Assembly: GCF_019145235.1 (NCBI RefSeq)
Contig: NZ_JAHSTV010000001.1
Span: 620,001 to 684,000 of the forward strand
DNA: 64,000 nucleotides
Direction: 5' to 3'
Origin: Pseudomonas farris
Lineage (GTDB): Bacteria > Pseudomonadota > Gammaproteobacteria > Pseudomonadales > Pseudomonadaceae
Part shown: positions 52,618 through 64,000 of the stretch, one piece after another
Position numbering within the stretch: the first letter of the stretch is position 1
Layout of the letters: each line of letters opens with the position of its first letter
The notes under the pieces: model-generated
Databases searched by the model: none
Told to the model about the DNA's origin: nothing
Seen by the model: the letters and a program-made list of their open reading frames with translations, nothing else
Made by a program: the position numbers and the translations under genes

Positions 52618-53984
52618 TAATGTTTCTCCAGACGGGTCCCGCACAAAGCGGCGACGATGTTTTCCATCGCGGCGCTGCGCGAGCCCTTGATCAAAATGGT
52701 GGTGTTTGTGTCCTGCTCGGCTTCCAGGGCCTTGATCAGCTCAGCCTGAGTGCTGAAGTGAAAAGCCTGCTCGCCGAAAGCGTTTACGGCGTGGGTCATC
52801 ATCGGCCCGACCGCGTAAAGCGCGGAAACCTTGCCGCGGGCGTACTCGCCCACATCGCGGTGCCCCTGCTCCGCCCAATCGCCCAACTCGCCGATATCTC
52901 CGAGCACCAAAACGGTGCGACCGGAAAAGCCGGCGAGTATATCAACGGCGGCGCACATGGAGGTGGGGTTTGCGTTGTATGAATCATCGATCACGCGCAT
53001 GCCGTTGGTCGCCAATTGCGCGACGGTGCGGCCCTTGACCGGTTGCACCGCGCCGAGACCGGTGGCGATGCCGAACAGCGACACGCCCAAGGCATGGGCT
53101 GCAGCGGCGGCAGCCATGGCATTGGCGACGTTATGGGTGCCGAGCAGGTTCAGTTGAACCCGTTCCACACCTTCAGGGCTGTGCAGATTGAACGCCGGGC
53201 AACCGCGGACATCGCGGTCCAGATCGCTGGCGTAGAAGTCGGCGCTGATGTTGCTCAGGGCAAACGTCAGCACTTTGCGACCGGCAGCTCGGGTTTTCCA
53301 GATTTCAAAAGCCTTATCGTCAAGATTCAGCACGGCGACGCCATCGGCATCCAGCCCTTCGAGAATCTCGCCCTTGGCTTCAACGATTTTTTCCGGCCCG
53401 CCGAACTCGCCGACGTGGGCGGTCCCGGCGTTGTTGATGACAGCCACGTGCGGCTTGGTCATGCCGACGGTGTAAGCGATTTCGCCGAGCCGCGAAGCGC
53501 CGAGTTCGATCACGGCAGCGGTGTGTTCCGGTGCCAGTTCGAGCAGGGTCAGCGGAGCGCCCAGGTCATTGTTCAGGTTGCCACGGGTCGCCAGCACCGG
53601 ACCGCGCGTGCGCAGGATGCTCGCGAGCATTTCCTTGACCGTGGTCTTGCCGCTGGAACCGGTGATGGCCACCACCGGCTGAGTGAATGCCGCACGGTTC
53701 ATCGCGCCCAATTGGCCGAGGGCCTGGCGGGTGTCCTTGACCAGCAGTTGCGGCAGCGCGCTGTCGGTGACTTCGCGCTCGACCAAGGCACCCACGGCAC
53801 CTTTGGCTGCGACGTCATTGAGGTAGTCATGGCCATCGAAACGCGGGCCGGCCAGAGCAATAAACAACTGGCCGGGCGTGATCGCACGGCTGTCGATGCT
53901 AACGCCGTCGAAGCTGGCGTCGCTGGCAATCAGACGGCCATTCAACGCGCTGGTCAGTTCGCTCAGTTTCAAGGCTTTAAGCAT
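52617..53984 (-). CDS. murF: UDP-MurNAc-tripeptide--D-Ala-D-Ala ligase MurF
   Basis: A 455-residue Mur ligase that adds D-Ala-D-Ala. The N-terminal domain opens [20 protein letters not shown] with the substrate pocket [20 protein letters not shown]. The ATP loop is [11 protein letters not shown]. The C-terminal domain has [11 protein letters not shown] and [11 protein letters not shown]. It overlaps the end of murE by 8 bp and mraY by 1 bp. Confidence 0.97.
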   Translation of the reverse strand: MLKALKLSELTSALNGRLIASDASFDGVSIDSRAITPGQLFIALAGPRFDGHDYLNDVAAKGAVGALVEREVTDSALPQLLVKDTRQALGQLGAMNRAAFTQPVVAITGSSGKTTVKEMLASILRTRGPVLATRGNLNNDLGAPLTLLELAPEHTAAVIELGASRLGEIAYTVGMTKPHVAVINNAGTAHVGEFGGPEKIVEAKGEILEGLDADGVAVLNLDDKAFEIWKTRAAGRKVLTFALSNISADFYASDLDRDVRGCPAFNLHSPEGVERVQLNLLGTHNVANAMAAAAAAHALGVSLFGIATGLGAVQPVKGRTVAQLATNGMRVIDDSYNANPTSMCAAVDILAGFSGRTVLVLGDIGELGDWAEQGHRDVGEYARGKVSALYAVGPMMTHAVNAFGEQAFHFSTQAELIKALEAEQDTNTTILIKGSRSAAMENIVAALCGTRLEKH

Positions 53985-55439
53985 GGGCCACCTCCCACGC
54001 GGTCAGGGCGTGATCGGCCTCGACCAGATCGGAGAAAGCGTGGCGCTCGCCGTTGATTTCCTGATAGTCCTCGTGACCTTTACCGGCCAGGACAACCACA
54101 TCATCCGCCGAAGCACTGCCGATCAATTGGGCAATCGCCTGGCCACGGCCGGCGACGAAGGCAACTTTATCCACAGCGGTGAAACCGGCGCGGATGTCGT
54201 CGAAAATCACGGTAGGGTCTTCGGTGCGTGGATTGTCATCGGTGACCAGTACGCCATCGGCCAGACGCTCGACCACTTCCGCCATCAGCGGACGCTTGCC
54301 GCGATCGCGATCACCACCGCAACCAAACAGGCACAGCAACCGCCCTTTGGCGTGAGGACGCAGGGCCATCAAGACTTTCTCCAGCGCATCCGGTGTATGG
54401 GCGTAATCGACCACCACCAACGGCTGAGTACCGCCGCCCAGGCGCTGCATGCGACCGGCCGGGCCTTCGAGTTTCGGCAGCACTTTGAGGATTTCGTCCA
54501 GCGCGTAGTCCAGCCCGAGCAAGGCGCCGATCGCGGCCAATACGTTGCTCAAGTTGAAACGACCGAGCAAGGTGCTGCGCAAATGGTGCTCGCCTTGCGG
54601 CGTGACCAGCGTGGCGCGCACGCCTTCGTCGTCGAACTGCGCTTCGCGGCAATACAGGTAGGCGCTGGAATCTTCCAGGCTGTAAGTGATCAGTCGCGAC
54701 TCGCCTTTATCGGCAGCCAGTTGCCGACCGAAATCGTCGTCCAGGTTGACCACCCGGCACTTCAGATCATTCCAGGCAAACAACTTGGCCTTGGTTTCGC
54801 CATAGACCTGCATGGTGCCGTGGTAATCCAGATGATCGCGCGACAGGTTGGTCATCACCGCCACATCGAACGCCAACGCAGTCACGCGGCCCTGATCCAG
54901 GCCGTGGGAAGAGACTTCCATGGCCACGGCTTTGGCGCCGGCCTTTTTCAGGTCGGCGAGGGTCGCTTGCACTGCAATCGGGTTCGGTGTGGTGTGCAGA
55001 CCGCTTTCCAGCGCGCCGTAAAAACCGGAGCCCAGGGTGCCGACGATGCCGCAGTGCTGACCAAGCAGGTCGAGCGCTTGGGCAACCAATTGGGTCACGC
55101 TGGTTTTACCGTTGGTGCCGGTCACGCCGATCAGGTTCAAATGACGGCTCGGGTCGCCATAAAAGCGCCCGGCGATGTCCGACAGCTGCGCCGCCAGGCC
55201 TTTGACCGGAATCAATGGCACGTCGGTAATCGGCAGCACGGTCGCGCCTTCGACTTCATAAGCCACGGCAGCAGCGCCGCGTTGCAAGGCGTCCGCGATG
55301 TGCGCACGCCCGTCGAACTTGCCACCAGGAACCGCGAGAAACAGATCGCCTGCCCGTACGTTGCGGCTGTCCAGCGCCAATTCGCGGATCAACAGATCGC
55401 GGCCGGCGTGGGCGAAAATCTTGTTCAGGCTCAGCGACA

Positions 55440-55440
<1 letters not shown>
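53977..55440 (-). CDS. murE: UDP-MurNAc-dipeptide--meso-DAP ligase MurE
   Basis: A 487-residue Mur ligase that adds the third stem residue. The N-terminal domain has LALDSRNVRAGDLFLAVPGG; the ATP loop is GTNGKTSVTQL; the C-terminal amino-acid site is DDNPRTEDP. DNPR is the motif of meso-diaminopimelate-adding enzymes, as expected for a Gram-negative. It overlaps ftsI by one base (55440). Confidence 0.97.
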
Positions 55441-57468
<2,028 letters not shown>

Positions 57469-57472
<4 letters not shown>

Positions 57473-58416
57473 CGCAACTTCTCCGCGACACGCATGATGG
57501 CGCTACGGGAACGTGGGTTGGCTTTGAGTTCGGCCTCGGAGGCGGACTGCGCTTTGCCATGGATTTTGATTTTCGGTTCGAAAGCGACGTGACGGACCGG
57601 CAGGTTGCGCGGCAGGTTGTCGGCTTCGCCTTTCACCAGTTTGCGCATGAACAGTTTGACGATGCGGTCTTCCAGCGAGTGGAAGCTGATGACGACCAGA
57701 CGGCCGCCCACTTCCAGGCATTCCAGCGCGGCTTCGAGGCCGGCTTCCAGATCGCCCAGTTCGTTGTTGACGTGAATACGCAGGCCCTGGAATGCACGGG
57801 TGGCCGGGTTCTTGCCCTTTTCCCATGCCGGGTTGGCGACTTTCAGCACTTCAGCCAGATCGCCAGTGCGCTCGAACGGCTTGATGTCGCGACGCTCGGC
57901 CACGGCACGGGCCATGCGACCGGAGAAACGTTCTTCGCCGTATTGCTTGAACACCCGGGCGATTTCTTCCACTGGCGCGGTGTTGACGAACTCGGCGGCG
58001 CTGATCCCGCGGGACGGGTCCATGCGCATGTCCAACGGACCGTCATTGAGAAAACTGAAACCGCGCTCCGGGTCGTCGAGTTGCGGCGAAGACACGCCGA
58101 GGTCGAGCAGAACGCCGCTGACCTTGCCGGCCAGACCGCGTTCTGCGACTTCCGAACCGAGCTCGGCAAAGCTGCGCTGCACAACGACAAAGCGGCCGTC
58201 TTCGGCCGCTAGCGTTTGCCCGGTGGCAATCGCTTGAGGATCTTTGTCGAATCCGAGCAACCGGCCATCAGGCCCGAGCTGGCTGAGGATCAACCGACTG
58301 TGCCCGCCACGTCCGAACGTACCGTCCAGATAGCAGCCATCAGGACGTACGGCGAGAGCCTCGACGGCTTCGTCAAGCAGTACGGTGATGTGGTTAAAGC
58401 CGCTATCAATAGTCAC
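57469..58416 (-). CDS. rsmH: 16S rRNA m4C1402 methyltransferase RsmH
   Basis: A 315-residue SAM-dependent enzyme that methylates N4 of C1402 in 16S rRNA. The SAM loop is [14 protein letters not shown], then the family segments [20 protein letters not shown] and [15 protein letters not shown] [11 protein letters not shown]. Its partner at the same base, rsmI, is also in this window. The start overlaps the mraZ end by 4 bp. It was formerly called mraW. Confidence 0.97.
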
Positions 58417-58868
58417 AGGATTAAATCACGCAGTTCATCAGGCATAGCGCCCGGTTGTTGAATAGCAGCCAGGTCAGCGGCAGAAACCGCATTCCAGGCA
58501 TCCTCGTCCCACAATTGGAACTTGTTCAGTTGGCCTACCAACATTGCGCGCTTATCCAACTTGGCATATTCGCGAAGACGTGGCGGAACCAGAAAACGAC
58601 CACTGCCATCGAGCTCGAGGTCGACGGCATTACCAATCAGTAAACGTTGCAGGCGGCGGTTCTCTTCGCGAAGCGAAGGCAGTGCGCGCAGTTTGGTTTC
58701 GATAATTTCCCACTCATCGAGGGGATAAACACACAAACACGGATCAACGGCATCGATGGTGACGATTAATTGACCGGAACTACGCGAAACCAGCTCGTCA
58801 CGGTACCGGCTCGGCATTGCGAGACGGCCCTTTGCATCGAGACTGATAGCGTTAGCTCCGCGAAACAC
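58413..58868 (-). CDS. mraZ: MraZ, dcw-cluster transcriptional regulator
   Basis: A 151-residue protein with two AbrB-like half-domains ([20 protein letters not shown] and [20 protein letters not shown]), each carrying a DxxGR motif. MraZ forms a ring and represses the dcw promoter by binding repeats around the -10/+1 region. Three GTGG boxes at 10-bp spacing lie in front of its ATG. It is the first gene of the dcw operon. Confidence 0.97.
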   Translation of the reverse strand: MFRGANAISLDAKGRLAMPSRYRDELVSRSSGQLIVTIDAVDPCLCVYPLDEWEIIETKLRALPSLREENRRLQRLLIGNAVDLELDGSGRFLVPPRLREYAKLDKRAMLVGQLNKFQLWDEDAWNAVSAADLAAIQQPGAMPDELRDLIL

Positions 58869-58910
58869 GTCAGCGTTTCTCCAAATATTAGCGTTTTACG
58901 CTCAAAAAAC

Positions 58911-58936
58911 CCACTTCATGCCACTTTCCGCCACTT
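58911..58936 (-). promoter_or_regulatory. MraZ-binding boxes
   Basis: On the minus strand, AAGTGG recurs three times with a 10-bp period (plus-strand CCACTT at 58911, 58921 and 58931). This is the GTGG(G/C)-N5 spacing bound by MraZ in other bacteria. The boxes sit at or just after the expected start of transcription, so they fit autorepression. Confidence 0.8.
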
Positions 58937-58942
58937 GCGCAC

Positions 58943-58972
58943 ACTATAGGAATGCGCCCACCACACCGTCAA
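58943..58972 (-). promoter_or_regulatory. mraZ sigma70 promoter
   Basis: Minus strand TTGACG (58967-58972), an 18-bp spacer, and TATAGT (58943-58948), with the start expected near 58936. Confidence 0.75.
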
Positions 58973-59223
58973 GGCGCGGATTAAAGGAAAAGCCTTACAG
59001 AACGGAGATTTAGGAGCGTAAAAGGAGGGTTAACGAGAATCTGACGGATGAATTCGCTCAATAACTTGAATCAGCACAGAAGGCTGCGTTCAGAAGTTAA
59101 AGTAGTTTGTTAAGAGTAAGATTTTTTCGGTATTACAAAAGCGCTTCTGCTATTGATTCAGCAGGGAGGGAAATTGCCATTACACACATCGCTGCCAATG
59201 ACTCGGCAGAGAGGAAAAAAGGT
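58973..59223. other. mraZ/rnpB intergenic stretch
   Basis: This 251-bp gap between mraZ (its promoter) and rnpB (its 3' end, both minus strand) has no supported gene. No clear T-rich terminator for rnpB is visible. A CTGCC/GGCAG inverted pair near 59195-59215 is too weak to call. Confidence 0.5.
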
Positions 59224-59577
59224 GGAGAGTCGATCTGTAAGCCGGGTTCTGTCTTGAACAGTCATTCGTCTACGATGGCCATCACTGGACATCTTTAGCA
59301 ACCTACCCGGTCCCAGCGCGGGCCACGCCTTGGGACCCTATTTGGTCTTGCTCCAAGTGGGGTTTACCTAGCCACGAACTGTTGCCAGACGTGCGGTGCG
59401 CTCTTACCGCACCTTTTCACCCTTACCGGCGCCGAAGCGCTTAGGCGGTTATTTTCTGTGGCACTTTCCGTAGGCTCACGCCTCCCAGGCATTACCTGGC
59501 ACTTCGCCCTATGGAGCCCGGACTTTCCTCCCCCCCCTAATTTTCATAGAGGGCAGCGACTGTCCGATCGACTCTCC
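59224..59577 (-). ncRNA. rnpB: RNase P RNA component (class A)
   Basis: On the minus strand the RNA begins AGAGTCGATCGGACAGTCGC (P1 5' strand) and ends TTACAGATCGACTCTCC, so the two ends can pair. The core contains the class A landmarks: the GAGGAAAGTCCGGGCT-type stretch (plus strand 59510-59530, AGCCCGGACTTTCCTC) and the universal ACAGAA-type 3' segment before CCGGCTTACAGA. About 354 nt, normal for the class. It lies directly after rsmI on the same strand. It processes pre-tRNA 5' ends. Borders are good to a few bases. Confidence 0.95.
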
Positions 59578-59648
59578 GCCGCGAAGATTAACGGCAGAGC
59601 GGCCGAAGAACAAGCGCTAAAAGCCTCTGGCCGGCGCTGCATGTCGGT

Positions 59649-60554
59649 TTACTCGCCCTTCTGTTTATCCAGCGCGACCTGATAGAGCACATTCTTGCGT
59701 TCGCCGGTAATTTGCGCGGCCAATGCCGCCGCACGCTTGAGCGGCATCTCTTCGAGTAACAGATTGAGGATACGCATGGCTTCACTGCTGACAGCGTCTT
59801 CGGTCTCAGGGGCAGACCAGCCCGCCACCAGCACCACACACTCGCCACGCTGCTGATTGCTGTCCGATTCGACGAACTCGCGCAACTCAGCCAACGGCAA
59901 GCCTTTGAGGGTTTCGAAGGTCTTGGTCAGCTCACGGGCCAGCAACGCCGGACGCTCGGCACCGAATACCAGCTCCATGTCTTGCAGGCATTCGAGGATG
60001 CGGTGCGGTGCTTCATAGAAAATCAGCGTGCGCGGTTCTTCTTTAACGAGTTCCAGACGAGCACGTCGGCCGACAGCCTTGGCCGGCAAAAAACCTTCGA
60101 AGATGAAACGGTCGGACGGCAGCCCCGCCGCCGACAACGCCGCAATCAATGCACATGCACCCGGAACCGGCACCACATTGATTCCCGCGGCATGGGCCTG
60201 ACGCACGAGGTGATAACCCGGATCGGAAATCAGCGGCGTCCCGGCGTCGGAAATCAACGCCACATCGTCGCCCGCCAGCAGACGCGTGATAAAGCGGTTA
60301 CCCTCCTCCCGCTCGTTGTGTTCATGGCAGGCCGCCAGCGGCGTAGGAATACCGAAATGCTGCATCAATCGCTGGGAATGGCGAGTATCTTCGGCCGCGA
60401 TCAAGGCGACCTCGCGCAGGATCTTCAGCGCACGCGCACTGATATCGTCCAGGTTGCCGATGGGCGTCGCCACCACATAAAGCGAGCCAGCAGCGGAATT
60501 CAAAGCACCTGGAGCAGTCAAAGCGCACACCTCATGATCGGTAAAAGGCGACAT
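59649..60554 (-). CDS. rsmI: 16S rRNA 2'-O-C1402 methyltransferase RsmI
   Basis: A 301-residue tetrapyrrole-methylase-fold enzyme. The family opening is GSLYVVATPIGNLDDISARA, with SDAGTPLISDPGYHLV in the SAM site. It methylates the 2'-OH of C1402, the same base modified by RsmH. The ATG at 60554 has no strong ribosome site, and a GTG at about 60530 could be used; the first 20 residues are not conserved, so the start is uncertain. It is divergent from lpoA. Confidence 0.94.
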   Translation of the reverse strand: MSPFTDHEVCALTAPGALNSAAGSLYVVATPIGNLDDISARALKILREVALIAAEDTRHSQRLMQHFGIPTPLAACHEHNEREEGNRFITRLLAGDDVALISDAGTPLISDPGYHLVRQAHAAGINVVPVPGACALIAALSAAGLPSDRFIFEGFLPAKAVGRRARLELVKEEPRTLIFYEAPHRILECLQDMELVFGAERPALLARELTKTFETLKGLPLAELREFVESDSNQQRGECVVLVAGWSAPETEDAVSSEAMRILNLLLEEMPLKRAAALAAQITGERKNVLYQVALDKQKGE

Positions 60555-60721
60555 TGTAGCGCGTGCGATACGCCTTGCCCTCCCCGGGTTTTCCAGCCTT
60601 TTGTGCAGCGCTGCAACATTTGCACGAGCTAAATTGATCGATTCACGCCAGTAACATCGCGCCCCGGCCAGTGCTTGGGTACAATTCCACGCTAATTTGA
60701 TCGAGTATCAGGAACACTTAC

Positions 60722-62532
60722 ATGATCGCTTGCCTGCGGCTGCTTACTGCCCTCTGCCTCGCTGCCTTGCTGGCGGCTTGCGCCAGCTCGCCCTCTTCCA
60801 GCCTTGGCGAACTTCCACGGACCCCGGACGCCAGTATCGAGCAACTGCTCGAACAGGCCACTAAAAGCAAAGATCCGGAAAAAGCCGCCCTATTGCGCTT
60901 GAGCGCAGCAGACCTGGCTTATCGTCAGGGCAATGCCGGCCAGTCCGCGCAAATCCTGCAACAGGTCCCGGTGGAACAACTCAAGCCTGGCCAACAAGTC
61001 TTCGCCAGCACCCTGGCGGCTGAACTGGCCATGGCCCGCAATCAGCCCAAAGCGGCGCTGACTGCCCTGAGCCATCCGAGCCTGCAACGCCTGGGCGAAC
61101 TGCCCGTCGAACAACAAGTTCGCACCGGCACCGTACATGCCCGCGCCCTTGAGGCCGACGGCCAGACCCTGGCCGCCGCACGGGAGCGCATCTTTATTGC
61201 CCCGATGCTTGAAGGTGAAGCAGCCAGCAAAAACCACGAAGCGATCTGGACCTTGATCGCTTCGCTGCCGACCGATCAATTGCAGCCGACTACCGACGAC
61301 GACCTCGGCGGCTGGATACGTCTGGCGCTGGCAGTGAAAACAGCCGGCACCCTGGAACAGCAGCAAGCGGCGATCGACAACTGGCGCGAAAAGAATCCAA
61401 AGCACCCGGCTGCCATCCAGCTGCCGCTGCCACTGACCAAACTCAAGGAGCTGGCCAGCCAGCCCCTGAGCAAGATCGCCCTGCTACTGCCGCAAGACGG
61501 CCCACTGGGTTCGGTTGGCAGAGCACTACGCGAAGGCTTCATGGCCGCTCACTACCAGGCGCAACAAGCCGGGCAGAAGCCGCCAGCCATCGAGTTCTAT
61601 GACAGCTCGCGCCTGACCTCCCTCGACGAGTTCTATCGCAAGGCCCAGGCTGATGGCGTGCAACTGGTTGTCGGCCCGCTGGAGAAGCCGCTGGTCAAAC
61701 AGCTCAGCGCACGCCCACAACTGCCGATCACCACCCTGGCGCTGAACTACAGCGAAGGCGAACAAGGTCCGGCCCAACTGTTTCAGTTCGGCCTTGCTGC
61801 TGAAGATGAAGCCCGCGAAGTGTCCCGTCGTGCGCGCGCCGATGGCCTGCACCGCGCCGCCATCATGGTGCCGAAAGGCGAATGGGGTGATCGCGTACTC
61901 CGGGCGTTCAGCCAGGACTGGCAAGCCAACGGTGGCAGCATCGTCGCCACCGAACGCGTCGACCAGCCAGTGCAACTGGCCCAGCAGATTGCCGACATGT
62001 TCCAGCTGCGCCAGAGCGAAGGCCGCGCCAAGAGCCTGCAAAGCACCGTTGGCTCGCAGGTTGCCGCACAACCTTCGCGTCGCCAGGACATCGAGTTCAT
62101 CTTCCTGGCCGCGACGCCGCAACAGGCTCAGCAGATCAAACCGACCCTGAACTTCCAGTACGCGGGTGACGTGCCGGTTTATGCCACCTCCCACGTGTTC
62201 AGCGCCAGCGGCGATCAGAACCAGTACAACGACATGAACGGTATTCGCTTCTGCGAAACCCCATGGTTGCTGGATGCCAACGACCCGCTGCGTAAACAAG
62301 TCACTGCACAATGGCCACAAGCCGGTGGCAGCCTGGGCCGTCTGTATGCGATGGGCGTTGACGCCTATCGTCTGGCACCGCGCCTGGGGCAACTCAAGGC
62401 CTTGCCGGACAGCCGCATCCAGGGTCAATCGGGCAGCCTGGGCATGACTCAGAATCAACGGGTCGAGCGTCAGTTGCCATGGGCAGAGTTCACCAACGGT
62501 CAGATTCAACGCCTGCCGGATACCTCGCGCTG

Positions 62533-62533
<1 letters not shown>
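60722..62533 (+). CDS. lpoA: LpoA, outer-membrane lipoprotein activator of PBP1a
   Basis: The 603-residue protein has a lipoprotein signal (LLAACAS; the lipidated Cys at about residue 20). An N-terminal TPR-like helical domain follows (about 30-240), then a periplasmic-binding-like C-terminal domain from about 250 (KIALLLPQDGPLGSVGRALR). LpoA stimulates the transpeptidase of the major class A PBP. The order lpoA-yraN-gmhA/diaA-dolP is widely kept. A TACAAT -10 lies near 60679. Confidence 0.95.

Positions 62534-64000
<1,467 letters not shown>

Noticed and set aside
59107..59298. 63-codon plus-strand frame
   Set aside because: Overlaps the 3' end of rnpB on the opposite strand and has no ribosome site.

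Overview
The window is a chromosomal segment of a fluorescent Pseudomonas (P. fluorescens group). The evidence is the protein families and their gene order, a GC-rich codon pattern, and many copies of the short GTGGGAGC(G/T)GGCTTGCTCGCGA palindrome that fills intergenic gaps in this group. Almost all of it is core genome. I see no prophage, integron, insertion sequence, CRISPR array or tRNA gene.

Layout. 1-6.6 kb: lptF (5' part, minus strand), then pepA, holC, a small unknown gene and valS. 6.8-12.1 kb: rlmF, an HU gene divergent from the nucleoid gene yejK, a membrane-anchored glutaredoxin, a GST-like protein, a GIY-YIG protein and an NTF2-fold protein. 12.2-15.2 kb: an MFS transporter with its FadR-type regulator, then a complete MqsR/MqsA toxin-antitoxin pair with a palindromic operator. 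15.2-19.4 kb: the aapJQMP L-amino-acid ABC transporter. 19.9-26.1 kb: estB, rhlB and the D-arginine racemisation genes dauB, dauA and dauR, with a solute-binding protein. A 17-bp motif is shared upstream of dauB and of the binding protein. 26.3-29.2 kb: flavohaemoglobin hmp divergent from its NO-responsive sigma54 activator norR. 29.4-33.3 kb: cheV, a GNAT protein and several small or poorly known genes separated by REP doublets. 33.8-40.9 kb: a two-gene RND efflux system followed by a beheaded sensor-kinase remnant, a small beheaded secreted ORF, two close terminators (with a possible small RNA) and a diguanylate cyclase.

41.0-58.9 kb on the minus strand is the complete division and cell wall (dcw) cluster, read in the order mraZ-rsmH-ftsL-ftsI-murE-murF-mraY-murD-ftsW-murG-murC-ddlB-ftsQ-ftsA-ftsZ-lpxC. 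Most genes overlap or are a few bases apart. Three 10-bp-spaced GTGG boxes lie at the mraZ promoter. 59.2-64.0 kb: rnpB (RNase P RNA) and rsmI on the minus strand, and lpoA-yraN-gmhA/diaA-dolP on the plus strand, the last cut by the window end.

The strongest non-routine signals are regulatory or decay-related: the candidate DauR operator pair, the NorR/sigma54 site set, the RND operator-like inverted repeat next to a truncated kinase, a possible 65-nt RNA, and recently duplicated REP doublets. I did not find a convincing new multi-gene system.
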